DNA of 64,000 nt from Thalassia testudinum (GCA_037157565.1 JAZHRO010000013.1:34228501-34292500), one strand, 5' to 3'; counted from the stretch's first letter, positions 34,513 to 45,715 are shown. Made by a program: numbers and translations. Notes: generated from the letters alone by a model not told the origin.

Positions 34513-34798
34513 TGAGAAGAATTGGGAAGCATGGAGGAGCCTTTCTTCTAGATGTTGGCGTATGGAGAGAGGAGGAAGAGATAGGGAGGTCGGTGACTTT
34601 GAAGAGGAAGAGAGTAGGGAGTTTGTTTTTTTATTTTGAAGGGTGAAAGGGTGGTTATCCAAATGATAACCACGCAAAATAGTGAAGGGAGTTCTTGAAT
34701 GTGGAAAATAGTTTATGGCAACTCAAAGGCAAATAAGGAGATTTGGTCTCTATTTAAAGAGAACCAATCTCTATTACAAACCCAATCATAGTCCTAAC
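34513..34798 (-). repeat. 5' LTR of E1, first part
   Basis: On the plus strand it runs from TGAGAAGAATTGGG next to the primer-binding site to CTAAC at 34798, where E2 begins. The LTR continues at 40560. Confidence 0.7.
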
Positions 34799-35045
34799 TA
34801 TGAAGATTTGAGATGCATGGAGCCCTTCCTTCTTCAAGTTGGCACGTGTGGAGAGAGGAGGAAGAGAGAGAGAGAGGAGGGAGTTCTTATTGGAACTCAA
34901 GAGAAAATAAGGAGGTTTGGTCTCTATTTAAAGAGAACCAATCTCAATTGCAATCCCAATTATAATCCTAACTAATTTAGGAATTGCGAATCCTCTTTCC
35001 TAAACAAACTCAATAAAACCAAATCACTAATTCCTAAATTGACTC
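34799..35045 (-). repeat. E2 LTR, low-coordinate copy, part 1
   Basis: It matches 40088-40410 in order, apart from the long GA run. It stops at GACTC (35041-35045), where E3 starts, and resumes at 39636. Confidence 0.7.
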
Positions 35046-35550
35046 TGTCAAGAATTGACACAACGTGGAGCATGGAGGTTCCTTGCACGTGGGAAAATAA
35101 TCGTGTGGACAATCAATGTGTGGTGGCTGGAGACGTGGAGGAGCACCATCGACGGGTTGGCTAGCTAGCATTGGTGGTGATGGTCGGCCAAGGTGGTGGC
35201 CGACTATTGGAAGAAGAAAGAGAGAGAGAGGAGAGGAGCCTTGAGTTGGAAATATTTGTATTGCTCCAAACTAAAATATAAGGGAAGGTTCTCTTTTGAT
35301 AAAGAGAATATATCCCTACAATTAGAAACAAAAGATCTTATCCCTAATAAAAAAAGATTTTATCTCTTAGGGAAAGATCTTATCTCTAATAAAAAATAAA
35401 TCCCAACATATTTTTCTAAAACACATTTACATAAAATAACCAAACTTGCAACTTAAGAAAAGACACCAAGATTGGTCCTTTGGACCATGACCACCGGCCC
35501 CCTGTGGGCCCTCTACTGCATGCCATGTGGCCCATCCTTATTTCCCAACA
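35046..35550 (-). repeat. E3 LTR 1 (terminal, 505 bp)
   Basis: On the plus strand it starts TGTCAAGAATTGACAC and ends TTATTTCCCAACA. CTCCTCAAGTTGAAGG follows, the complement of a polypurine tract. It contains tandem AAGATCTTATC(C/T)CT motifs near 35332-35390. Confidence 0.85.
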
Positions 35551-35684
35551 CTCCTCAAGTTGAAGGCCGCGAGGCCGACGATTTGGTCTTCCACTTGTAA
35601 GGTTAGATGACCCACCATTCAGCTTCTTCGAGAGCCAAGCTTTTGGTCTTCTCTTTTGACAAGTCGATGGCGAATCCTCTTGTG

Positions 35685-36406
35685 TAGGGATGCAAGTTTT
35701 GGTAAACCTGACCTGAACCTGACTCAACCCAACTTGAAAAGAATGGGTAAAACCCGAGTCGAACTCGATAGGGTTCGGGTATGGGTTTTATCTAAAAACC
35801 CCTACTGGGTATGAGTACGAGTATGGGTATGGATCTATACTCGATTACCCGACCCGAGTACCGAATAAAATCCCCATTTACCTGAGATATAGAAATTCCA
35901 CCCTAAGTCCCTAATTCCCCTAACTCTAATCTCCCTCATGATTTCCTCCATGATTTTGAAGATTGGAAGTGCTTCTAAATCTTCCATTAAACATTTATTT
36001 TTGGGGTGGAGATCTTTTATTTGAAATGTACTTGTATTTTGCCTTTCTTTGCATTTTTTTGTTTTTGATATATTCCCCTTGAAGTTCTTTTTTGTAATAA
36101 TTTCAATGAATATCACTAAAATTGGAGTAACTTGAGCCCCTATGTGTTAGGCTTGTTAAAAATAAACAATTGATAAATTGTATTATAGATTTTTTTTCTT
36201 CTTTGACTCTAATTTGGGCATGAATTGATTGTAAGATTAATTTATAAATGAGTACCTAATGGGTAAATGGATACCCGATGGGTAGATGAGTATGTGTATA
36301 GATTTGAATTTTTATACCCGATGGGTAAATAGGTAGGGTATGGGTATGAATTTTGTAAATGGGTATGGGTATGGGTTTAGCTAAACCCGACCCATTTGCA
36401 TCCCTA
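35685..36406. mobile_element. Ac-like non-autonomous hAT element, 722 bp
   Basis: The terminal inverted repeat TAGGGATGCAA (35685-35695) matches the complement of 36396-36406 perfectly. It differs by one base from the terminal repeat I recall for maize Ac. The 8-bp flanks CTCTTGTG and GTCTTGCG match at six of eight positions. The uninterrupted paralog in the upper E3 unit (38060-38075) reads CTCTTGCG, which proves the insertion. Both subterminal parts are rich in GGGTATGGGTA, (A)TACCCGA and similar repeats. A 93-codon minus-strand frame in the middle has no family I recognise. Confidence 0.9.
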
Positions 36407-36439
36407 GTCTTGCGACCTTCGGAGTTGTTGCTTTTGTGG

Positions 36440-37347
36440 CAACCTAAGTAGTCGTCGCAATGGCTGCCATGGACTTATCTTCTCTCAGAAGAGCACGCAA
36501 CTTCTTAAGGTCTTCTTGAGTTAGGGAGTCCGCGCGTGAGGTGTTAGTAGCCACACGTGATGACCTCCAAACTTCTTCCAACATTTATCTTGTGGATGAT
36601 TGTTGCATCTACAGTGTTGGCACTTTGGGTAGATGCGATTAGGTCCACGTCCATGCCCTTGTCCTCACCCTGCACCTACTTCTGGATTAGCAAGTGCAGA
36701 GCTCTTGCCTCTTAGCTTGTTTTCCTCCTTGGGGATCTTCATCTTAAGGAGACGACAGAAGATGGTCTCAAGATCCATCTTCCCTTTTGAAGCAAGAATC
36801 TGATCACGAGCGACTCGATAACGAGAATGCAATCCTGATAAAAACTTGGCGGATTGCTAAACCACCTGTCTCCCGCTTGTCGCAACAAAGAGGCTCATAG
36901 ATCAACTCCTCAAATAACGCCTCTATCTTCTCATAGTATTTTCTTAAGAAAAGATCTTGATTGACTGTCTAGATATGTGTAGAGTTCGGTGATGCGGGCA
37001 TTGTTTGAGGTTCGGGCATACCTCTTCTTAAGGGTCGTCTAAATCTCAAATGCTCTCTTTTTGTAGAGCATATTTAAGGCTATGGACGAATCTATCAGGT
37101 TTGTGAGCCAGTTTATGACGACATAGTTCTTCTCGAATTTTTTCTTCTTCTTGTCATCCTTGAATTCTGGCACCTCCTCAAGGAGAATACTCAGTTTCTC
37201 CCAGCCTCCAACAAAGATCTTGAAGGTGCGAGCCCACAAGACATAGTTGGAAGCGCCACTTAACTTGATGGTTGTCCTAGAGACAACCACCTTGCTTTCT
37301 ACGATACCAAGCGTGGCATCTCCGACCGTCGTAGTTGATTCCGTCAT
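36440..37347 (-). pseudogene. E3 lower unit copia gag
   Basis: Gag packages element RNA. It starts with MTESTTTVGDATLG and continues with TIKLSGASNYVLWARTFK and NMLYKKRAFEIW, the copia-type gag core (UBN2-like). After frameshifts the zinc knuckle reads CQHCRCNNHPQDKC, a canonical CX2CX4HX4C. The first about 100 codons are open and several frames are needed afterwards. No protease, integrase or RT follows; the coding region ends shortly before the hAT insertion and the polypurine tract. Confidence 0.85.
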
Positions 37348-37448
37348 TTTCTTGTAGTCTTCCTTCTCCACGTAAGGCGCCAGATTTGTCATGGATGACT
37401 TCTTGGATGCGAGAACTACCGTGTGGTCAAGATACCCAGAGAGCCTAG

Positions 37449-37467
37449 GTCGGTGGCTTTGATACCA
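37449..37467 (-). promoter_or_regulatory. Primer-binding site, E3 lower unit
   Basis: On the minus strand TGGTATCAAAGCC directly follows the CA end of the central LTR. It resembles the complement of the 3' end of initiator tRNA-Met, the usual primer of plant copia elements. Confidence 0.8.
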
Positions 37468-37935
37468 TGTCAATAATTGACACAACATGGAGCATGAAGG
37501 CTCCTTGTGCATAGGAAAATAGTCAACGTGTGGTGGCTGAAGGCGTGAAGGAGAACCACTTGCTAGCTCGGTGACCGGCGTTGGTGGTGATGGTCGACCA
37601 AGGTGGTGGCTGGCTATTGGAAGAAGAGAGAGCGGAGAGGAGCCTCGAGTTGGAAATATTTGTATTGCTCAAAAATAAAATATAAGGGAAGGCTCTCTTT
37701 TTATAGAGAGAACATATCCCTACAACTGGAAACAAAAGATCTTATCCCTAATAAGAAAAGATCTTATCTTTAATCAAAAATAAATCCGCAACATATTTTC
37801 CTAAAACATATTTACTAAAAATAACCAAACTAGCAACTCAAAAAAAGACACCAAAATTGGTCCCTTGGACCATGACCACCGGTCCCCTGTGGGCCCTCTA
37901 CTGCATGCCACGTGTCCCACCCATATTTCCCTACA
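37468..37935 (-). repeat. E3 LTR 2 (central, 468 bp, shared)
   Basis: It lies between a primer-binding site (below) and a polypurine tract CTTGAGGGGGAG (37936-37948 complement, above). It therefore serves as 5' LTR of the lower unit and 3' LTR of the upper unit. A TATA box CTCTATAAAAAG is on the minus strand at 37698-37709. It is about 37 bp shorter than the outer LTRs. Confidence 0.85.
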
Positions 37936-38159
37936 CTCCCCCTCAAGTCGAAAGCCACGAGGCTGACGACTTGGTCTTCCACTTGCAAGGCTAGACAACC
38001 CACCATTTATCTTCTTTGAGAGCCAAGCTCTTGGTCTTCTCTTTTGACAAGTCGATGGCGAATCCTCTTGCGACCTTCGGAGTCGTTGCTTCTGTGGCAA
38101 CCTGAGTAGTTGTCGCGACAGCCGCTATGGACCTGTTTTTCTCAGAAGAGCACGTAGCT

Positions 38160-39002
38160 TCTTAAGGTCTTATTAAGTTAAGGAGTCCACGCGTGAGGTG
38201 TTAGTGGCCCTACGTGATGGCTTCCCAAACTTCTCCCAACACTTGTCTTGTGGATGAATGGTGCGTCCACAGTATTGGCACTTCGGGTAGACGAGGCCAG
38301 GTCCACATCCACGCCGTTGTTCTCGCCCCGTAACTGCTTCTGGAATAGCAAGTACAAAGCTCTCACCTCTTGGCGTGTCTTCCTCCTCGGGGATCTTCAT
38401 CTTGAGGAGACGACAGAAGATGGTCTCAAGATCCATTTTCCCTTTTGAAGTAAGAATTTGATCGTGGGTGGCTTGATAACAGGAATACAATCCCGATAAA
38501 AACTTGGCGAATTGCCAAACTGCCTGTTCGTTGCAATAGAGAGGCTTGTAGATCTCCAACTCCCTAAATAACACCTATATCTTTTCGTGTATTCTGTTAA
38601 GAAAAGATTTCCTTGACTGGTCGTCCAGATACGAGTGTAGAGTTCGGTGATGCGGGCGTTGTTTGAGGTTCGGGCATACCTCTTCTCAATGGTCGTCCAA
38701 ATCTCAAATGCGCTCTTTTTGTAGAGCATATTAGAGGCTATGGACAGATTCATCGAGTTCATGAGCTAGTTTATGACGACGCAATTCTCTTTCTCGAATT
38801 TTTCTTCGTCATCTTTGAATTCTGGCACCTCCTCAAGGAGAATACTCAGTTTCTCCTGGCCTCCAACGAAGATCTTAAAGGTGCGAGCCCACAAAACGTA
38901 GCTGGAAGCACCACTCAATTTGATGGTTGTCCCAGAGACATCTACCTTGCTTTCTACGAGACCAAGTGTGGCGTCTCCGACCGTCGTAGTTGATTCCATC
39001 AT
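38160..39002 (-). pseudogene. E3 upper unit copia gag
   Basis: It starts MMESTTTVGDATLG and reads TIKLSGASSYVLWARTFK, then after a stop NMLYKKSAFEIW and KRYARTSNNARITELYT. The zinc knuckle CQYCGRTIHPQDKC (38239-38280) is a canonical CX2CX4HX4C. It is closely similar to the lower gag and has independent stops and frameshifts. The remaining text to the polypurine tract (GFAIDLSKEKTKSLAL) matches the lower unit, so the pol region was missing before the units were joined. Confidence 0.87.
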
Positions 39003-39131
39003 CTTCTTCTAGTCTTCCTTCTCCACATAAGGTGTCGAATTTGTCGAGGATGACTTCTTAGATGCGAGAACCACCGTGTGGTCCAGACACCCACAGTCAC
39101 AAGAGAGCCTAGACTGGTGACTTTGATACCA

Positions 39132-39635
39132 TGTTAAGAATTGACACAACATGGAGCATGGAAGCTCCTTGTGCGTGGGAAAATAATCCACGTGTGCACT
39201 ATCCATGCATGGTGGCTGGAGGCGTAGAGGAGCACCACTGGCTGGCTGGTTGGCCGGTGTTGGTGGTGATGGTCGGCCAAGGTGGTGGTCGACTATTGGA
39301 GGAAGAGAGAGAGAGGAGAGGAGCCTTGAGTTGAAAATATTTGTATTGCTCAAAAATAAAATACAAGGGACGACTCTCTTTTTATAAAGAGAATATATCC
39401 CTACAATTGGAAACAAAAAATCTTATCCCTAATAGGAAAAGATCTTATCTCTTAAGGAAAGATTTTGTCTCTAATCAAAAACAAATCCCAACATATTTTC
39501 CTAAAACACATTTACTAAAAATAACCAAACTTGCAATTTAAGAAAAGACATCAAAATTGGTCCCTTGGACCATGACTGTCGACCCCTTGTGGGCTTTCTA
39601 CTGCATGCCACGTGGCCCATCTTTATCTCCCAACA
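39132..39635 (-). repeat. E3 LTR 3 (terminal, 504 bp)
   Basis: On the plus strand it starts TGTTAAGAATTGACAC and ends TTATCTCCCAACA. The primer-binding site TGGTATCAAAGTC (39113-39131 complement) lies directly inside. It is the 5' LTR of the upper unit. Confidence 0.85.
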
Positions 39636-39746
39636 TACTCAATCCTAATTTGGACCCTAATTAACCGATCAAACAGACAACTTGACTTGGCTTGGAAGCT
39701 TAAAACTCATGCACACACACAAACACACGCACACCCAACATGGGCC
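39636..39746 (-). repeat. E2 LTR, low-coordinate copy, part 2 (truncated)
   Basis: It continues the E2 LTR after E3 (TACTCAATCCTAATTTGGA) and breaks off at CCCAACATGGGCC, where internal sequence follows. The U3 start and the polypurine tract are deleted. Confidence 0.7.
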
Positions 39747-40087
39747 TTTGCATCAGCCATAACTGCAACTTGGGTGGTCTCAGTGCCTCTTCTTGTACGT
39801 CCAGGAGTCAAGTGCTATAGCTTGGCATTCCCTGGTACGTAAGAGGTTCACGTGCCCCCTAAACTTCAACTATAAGGTTCTTGTGTCTCTTCGTGAATGC
39901 TCCAGAGTCAATATCCTCTGCTTGACTTTCTCGTGTGCGTAAGAGGTTCATGCGCTTTGAACACAAACTTTGGCTTGGCACTTAACCTTCCACTTGGCTC
40001 CATGCACGAAACACGTAAAGAGAGAGATCACCTCCTCTCTTCCACATGTGTGAGATCAATAGGCCAAAGCAACTCGCTCTAATACCA

Positions 40088-40148
40088 TGTGAAGATTGAG
40101 ATGCATCGAGGAGCCCTTCCTTCTTCAAGTTGTGTGTGGAGAAAGGAG

Positions 40149-40192
<44 letters not shown>

Positions 40193-40554
40193 CGGTGTGG
40201 AAGAGAGAGGGAGGAGGGAATTCTTGAATGTGAAAATAGTTTATTGGAACTCAAGAGAAAAAAGGGAGTTTTGATCTCTATTTAAAGAGAACCAATCTCA
40301 ATTACAATTCCAATCACAATCCTAATTAATTTAGGAATTGCAAATTCTATTTCCTAAACAAACTCAATCAAACCAAATCACTAATTCCTAAATTAACTCA
40401 ATCCTAATTTGGACTCCAATTAACCAATCAAAGAAATAACTTGACTTGGCTTAGAAGCCAAAACTCGTGCACACACACAAACACACGCACGCGCACACAT
40501 GCGTTTACACACCCAACATGGGCCCACTAACTTTGCCATTCCCACATGCTAACA
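40088..40554 (-). repeat. E2 5' LTR
   Basis: On the plus strand it starts TGTGAAGATTGAG beside the primer-binding site and ends CACATGCTAACA before target copy CTAAC. It contains a perfect (GA)n run at 40152-40190 and a CA-rich part near 40470-40500. Confidence 0.8.
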
Positions 40555-40559
40555 CTAAC

Positions 40560-40791
40560 TTATTTAGGAATTGCAAATCCTATTTACTAAACAAACTCAA
40601 TAAGTTGACTACTCATAAACTTCTCAATGCTAAATTTGGGATTCAGCCGATCACCAAAATAAGTTGCCACATGTGACACAAAATCAACTTACCAAACCCT
40701 AAAATCTATTCCAAACTCACGCACACATGTGTTCACATGCCCAACATGGGTCCACTAACTCTGCCACATAGCTTATTCCCACATGCTAACA
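40560..40791 (-). repeat. E1 5' LTR, second part
   Basis: It resumes the E1 LTR after E2 (TTATTTAGGAATTGC) and ends ACATGCTAACA. It matches the second half of the LTR at 32111-32529 more closely than E2's LTR does, which supports its assignment to E1. Confidence 0.7.
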
Positions 40792-41019
40792 TCTTTGATG
40801 TGCCCTCTAAAATATTTTTCCTTTAGAATTTTGAAATTGTCAGAATTCCTTGATTTTCTCGGTATGACTCAGAAATTCTCATTTTCCTTTCTCGTACCAT
40901 CGAAATTGACACTTAAAAGCTTAGGTTCAGCTTGATTGTCTCACACGATAATTTACTAAGAAGATTGACATCCAGGAACCTCCTGATTAGATTCACAAGG
41001 ACCGTGAAAAGGCACGTCA

Positions 41020-42105
41020 GGCTGAAGAAAATCATATATGCATTTGAGATTAGTCCTACTTGGTTTCAGAAGTTTTCAAGATTACCTATTTCAACAAGAA
41101 GCTTTTAGAATTTATTGAAAAGAAAGGATTTTGAAGTAACAACTAATTACTTTTCATTTATTGAGAAGACAAAAGCTAGTGTGGTAGTTCTACAGGTATA
41201 TTTTGATGGCACTGTGATTTAAAATGTTGATAGAGAATGCACTTAGCAAACAAAGGCTCATCTGTAGTAGCACTTTGTATCAAGAAGTTGTGCTTTTTTT
41301 GTTACTTCTTGGTCATAGAAGTTGCTAGAAGCTCAAAAGGCTTGACACTAACTCGAAAAAAGTATGTGGCTTAGTTTGAGGAAGCAGGCATGTTAGGTGT
41401 TAAGTCTGCAAATATTTTACTAGATCCACACTATATATGACATAAGTTGGCAGATGTCAGAGCTTCAAGCGTCTTGTTGGGAAGTTCTTTATTTTACGGT
41501 TACACATTTGGATTTTTCTCGGCAAAATCAGTCAATTCATCGACAAGCCTGGTGTGTAGTTGGATGCATTCCTCATGACCATCAAGTATGCCAACCATAG
41601 GTCTACTATTTAACAAGGGAAAGTTGCTTGATGTAGTAGGACACTCCGATCTTAATTATACAGGGTCTCTTCTTGATTGGAAAGCTACTATTGGATTATG
41701 TAATTTTATTTGTGGGCATCTAGCCACTAGGAGGAATAAGAAGCAGATATAATTTCCAGGCCTTGTGCAGAATTCTGAGATTGTACAATGGCTCAAAAGG
41801 CAGCTGAATTGATGTGGGTCAAATCTGTTCTTCATTCTGTAGATTTAACACTTTTTAGTCCTACGTGCAGGATTTACTGATAATCGGGTGGTCGCTTTTA
41901 TGCCATTAAAATTTGGAATTCGATGATCCAACTACTTTCGTTCAAGTTGATTGCCATTATATTCCCGACATGATTCAACAGAGCAAAATTGCTATGGCTG
42001 GTTTCCTCTGAAACTTAGACGACATTTAAATTAAAGCCCTTACCTAAAGCTTCTCTCTCGAGGTGTCTTCTCAAGAGCTTACTTGACATCTGTGCTTTGA
42101 CTTGA
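41020..42105 (+). pseudogene. Decayed copia RT and RNase H fragment
   Basis: Fragments in several frames match the Ty1/copia 3' pol order. SPTWFQKFSRLPISTRSF and VVLQVYFDGTVI come first; the usual second catalytic aspartate is G. KYVA, FEEAGMLGVKSANILLDPH is the end of the RT domain. RNase H reads VGHSDLNYTGSLLDWKATIG, RRNKKQI, DNRVVAFM, VDCHYIPDMIQQSKIAMA. It lies on the plus strand, opposite to E1-E3, and is too decayed to delimit frames. An LTR follows directly. Confidence 0.8.
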
Positions 42106-42111
42106 GGAAAG

Positions 42112-42265
42112 ATTTGAGTGATTATTTCACACTGGTTATTTTGATTCTCAACTCATCATTGTCAGACTCAGAATGTAATATTTCCTATTTCTGTACCTCT
42201 TTATATAAAGGGGTTAGGGCTCTCAATGACGTATACAATTCTATTCTATTTGTGACATGAGTGCC
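42112..42265 (+). repeat. Probable 3' LTR start of the decayed copia element
   Basis: ACTTGAGGAAAGAT looks like a polypurine tract, and TGAGTGATTATTTCAC would start the LTR. A TATA box TATATAAA (42202-42209, context CTCTTTATATAAAGGGG) and a pyrimidine-rich start follow. The end is not defined. Confidence 0.5.
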
Positions 42266-42269
42266 AAGC

Positions 42270-45200
42270 ATGGTCAAAAAAATAAAGCATGGTCAAAATT
42301 GATTAATTTTTTTTGGCTGAGATTGTATCTTTGATTAATTAAATTTGGGTGGTTATCAACTGAATAATCACCTTTTTCTCTTTTAAACAAAAAAAAAAAG
42401 GGTCAAAAATGAAAATGATTCGCGGAGTTAAAAATAAGCATAGACTTGCGAAGATTGCCATTGAAGCTGGAGGAAAGCATGAGTTGCTGTACTTTAATGC
42501 TCTTTCTAAAACCCATACCCTGAGAATCACTAGTCTAGATCATTATAATGATGTATGTCTCCAACCCATTGCTTTGGATGACCGAGGAATAATGGTTCTT
42601 TAGAGATTATTCTGAGAATGATCCCATTTTAGCAGGGTGACCTACATCCAGTAAAACTTGCTTCACCCTGTTGTTAGCTAAGCATTTTATATTGATATTG
42701 AAGTACTGCAAGATGTGCATGCCAACATGTCAAGATGAAGAGATAAGGAGGCCTGAAAATTTGTCGAACTTTTTATTTACATCTGGATCTCACTGTCCAT
42801 AAATCTGTTAATAAATCAAACGATGATTGTATTTTTTGGATTATTTTTGAACTTTCTAGAATGGTAAGCTTTTGAACGCTGCTGTAGAGTAGGTTGGAAG
42901 GCAAATTGGTCAACCACTTAACTTTTAAGTGATTAAAATACAGGGTAAGAGTTGTTTACCAATGCCACTGCATATTAAAATTTCTTTCATTTGTGTATCA
43001 TCGAATATTCATATTCGTACTAATGGGTATTCTCATGTATACTAACTTCATCCGGCATTCTCTTTTTAGCTTGTCTGAATGTTCTGGTGGGGGGAGAATA
43101 ATTCTGAAAAAGCATGCGTATTCCTTTAGCACCTGCAGTGATTCTTCCCCGTAGATTAACAACATATAGAATTCCATTGGAGAAAACAAGTGCGATTCTC
43201 TTAACTTTGTGGGTTGTTATTCGGGCAGCATAGTTGTGGCATGATTGTTATGATATAAAAGCACTCCTTTCATGGGGAGAGAAATTCCATTCTTCTTCCA
43301 CAAGCTTGTTTGAAGGAATCGATGGGAATGATATGGTGAACAAGGAACCTAATACCCTGTCCTGTGCTTTGTTAACCATGATAGGAGGCTTCAAAAAGAG
43401 GAGATTCGTGCTCTCCTTGTGCTAATGTCTCTTCAGAGTTTGGAGAAGGTCAGGAGTGCAAAAATTTCAACAGGATACTTTGTTTAACTTTAGCCCTGAG
43501 GATAAAGGTTGGCCTCAGAATCGATTAGGAGCAGTAGATGAATCAAGATCTTATGCATGGTTCAAGTGTGTTATTTAAAAAAGTAGTTAGTTGCATGGCC
43601 TAGCGATGCGTAGAAGCTGTAACACGTAGCGTAAATGCCAGCATGCTAATTATACCACCATAGATGTTGACGAGAATTTGTAGATACGAAGATGCTAAAA
43701 CGGATCGTATCACTATAGATATTGTTGACAAGAACTTGTAGATATGGAGATGCTCAAATGGATGTGCAGTCACATGTAAAATTAGTTAGATTGTTAGGAT
43801 AAGCAGTTGGTGTGGAATGGATAAAAGATAAACTGCGATTCCTTGAAGGTTCTTTGGACTTGTGCAGGGAAGACCTAGCGATGCTTGATGCTTCAATAAG
43901 GAGGTTGGAAACTGGATGGTAACAAGGCCTTGCAAGGGAGACGAGAGAAGTCCAGAGTGGGAGAAATCACAAAGAATTATCATGGTTTTTCGGACTCAAT
44001 TTATGACAAGACATTTGAATGAAGGTAAAGGGTGCATGTGACAAGCATCCCCTAGTATTCGAAAATTTTATGCTACTTTTACATCTTTTTCCTTCTATTA
44101 CTTCTATAAGACACTAAATCCTCGAGGATGTCTCTTTAGAGGGAATAGGCAGAAGCCATAAATGTAGATGGTTTTGTGTTTTTTCTTTTGTTTTTGCCGT
44201 CTAAGGTTTGAATGAGTTAATTCAAGGGGTGTGTGCCTTGGAATCTCAGTCAGCATGACAAGAAAAAGGACTTTTTTGGATTTTTTCTTTTTTTTGTTTG
44301 TAAGTGTTAAGATAACTATTATATTATTTAGATGTTTCATCAAAATTAATGTCAAGTAAGATCCAGTAAGATTTATCATAATATCCTTTGAAGATGTTTG
44401 GTTCAAATGCTTTTAAAAATTAGTTTACTTCAGAGATTAAAAAAGTGACATTAAAAATTATGAAACTAACGTTAATTTTTGATTGTGTTTATTTATAGAG
44501 TAGTGTTAATATCAGTTTATACTTACTCAAATTGGTGTTAAGTTGTAATATTAACTCTTGTAGCGATTACTTAGTACTGGTGTTAAAGAAAGAGAGGGGA
44601 GCAACCGATGTCAAAGAGAGAGGGTTGTGTGTGACTTTAACATGGGTTAAGTAAAGGGGGGTTAAGTGGTGAAATAAATAGGAATTAATCTCTTTTTTGG
44701 GAGGTTAACCTCCAAAGTAAATTAGGTTTAAAAAGTATTTAAAGGGAGATTAACCCCCCAAGTAAATTAGGTTTAAAGGGTATTTTAGAAAGATCTTGTT
44801 TATCTTACAAGGAAGCTGAATTCGACGGTGCTTTTACCGGTAGTTCATCGAGTATTTTGCCAAGACTCCATATGAGAAGGGACAAATTTGTATATGCAGG
44901 AAAAAATTGGTAGAGACTCGAATACATGGTCGAGATGTCATTGTGAATCAGCATCGATGTGTGGATAAGTCACATACATTGCTCTATCACTTGGATGAAC
45001 GTCCAATTGTTTGTTTTTGAGAAAGTAGCTCTTTCATTTAAAGAACAAAGATGTTACAATAGGATGCATCCTTGAAGGATAAGCAAGAAGAGACAGGACT
45101 CAACACCCCCTCGCAGAGGGGGAAGGATGCTCCTCCTCAAAAGGGAGGGACTCCAAAATACACTAGAAAAGAAAACAAAAGAGTACAATAAAGAAGTAAA

Positions 45201-45580
45201 GAAGTATCCATAGCACCATCTTCTAAGTAGGTAAGCTAGTCTACACCATGCAGTAGATACGTCAAAGCGTTGCAAAACAAAGTTGATGACTGTACTAACG
45301 AGTGATCAACGGTTGGAGACGAGTCAATCATCTGCTCGGTCGTAGTGAGTCCAGATTCAACGTGGCTCCTAATTAAAATTGATGTCGATCATGTCGGAGG
45401 TGAAGTGGAGACGAGAGAACGACATCAAGTGCGACCCAACCCCCGAGAGCGCGACAGAGCCTCGAGATCAACGTAGTAGATTCGTCACCAATGGAAACTT
45501 TCATCTGATAGAAGCAACAAAGATCGTCGCAAGAATAGTTGAAGCCAAACAGACGCACCACCATAGGTCCGCATCCGAAG
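42270..45580. other. No recognisable gene; small repeats
   Basis: Open frames of 63-100 codons have no family I know; the longest tidy one (42409-42603, starting MKMIRGVKNKHRLAKIAI) could be an exon or chance. Imperfect direct repeats occur at 43660-43705 and 43720-43765 (GTTGACGAGAATTTGTAGAT) and at 44700-44790 (AAGTAAATTAGGTTTAAA, two copies 57 bp apart). Confidence 0.45.
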
Positions 45581-45584
45581 ACCA

Positions 45585-45715
45585 TCACTGCTGGAGCCGC
45601 CTGTGACCAACCAAGAACCCACGACCACTACCGGAGCCACCCATGACCACGAACGATCCTACAACCCACGACCACTGCTGGAGCCACCTGTGACCACGAT
45701 CCTGCGACCCACGAA
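45585..45715 (+). repeat. Minisatellite-like tandem repeat, about three 40-47 bp units
   Basis: Units anchored on GGAGCC(G/A)CC at 45593, 45633 and 45680 share GACCAC(G/C)A, GATCCT and ACCCACGACCACT. The open frames here follow from the repeat and I do not call a gene. Confidence 0.7.

Larger units (their letters stand above)
35046..39635 (-). mobile_element. E3: tandem LTR-gag-LTR-gag-LTR copia array without pol
   Basis: It is bounded by GACTC (35041-35045) and TACTC (39636-39640); the undisturbed paralog at 40399 reads AACTC. There are three LTRs (35046-35550, 37468-37935, 39132-39635) on the minus strand. Each internal unit runs primer-binding site, gag, polypurine tract, with no integrase, RT or RNase H. 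The central LTR is the 3' LTR of one unit and the 5' LTR of the next. The organisation fits gag-only terminal-repeat elements (called TR-GAG in plants) fused by LTR-LTR recombination. A hAT element sits in the lower unit. Confidence 0.85.
34799..40554 (-). mobile_element. Copia-like element E2 nested in the E1 LTR, TSD CTAAC
   Basis: It is bounded by CTAAC at 34794-34798 and 40555-40559. On the plus strand it starts TATGAAGATTTGAG (the LTR TG has become TA) and ends CACATGCTAACA. The 5' LTR (minus) is 40088-40554 with the primer-binding site TGGTATTAGAGC at 40070-40087. The other LTR is 34799-35045 plus 39636-39746, split by E3 and truncated into internal sequence. Only about 340 bp of internal sequence remain (39747-40087), so E2 is a deletion derivative of the same family as E1. 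Confidence 0.8.
32111..40791 (-). mobile_element. Copia-like element E1, host of nested insertions
   Basis: A minus-strand LTR element. The 3' LTR is at 32111-32529 with the polypurine tract AACTTGAGGGGGCA (32530-32543 complement). The internal region is 32544-34497. The primer-binding site TGATATCAAAGC is at 34498-34512 (complement). The 5' LTR begins at 34513 and resumes after nested element E2 at 40560-40791. Internal sequence is short once the hAT insertion is removed and shows no protease, integrase or RT, so E1 is non-autonomous or deleted. The left border is uncertain: the 3' LTR lacks the first about 45 bp of the 5' LTR, and no target duplicate is visible. Confidence 0.65.

Noticed and set aside
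37449..37467. tRNA gene-like sequence
   Set aside because: Only the complement of a tRNA 3' end, directly at an LTR border; it is a primer-binding site.
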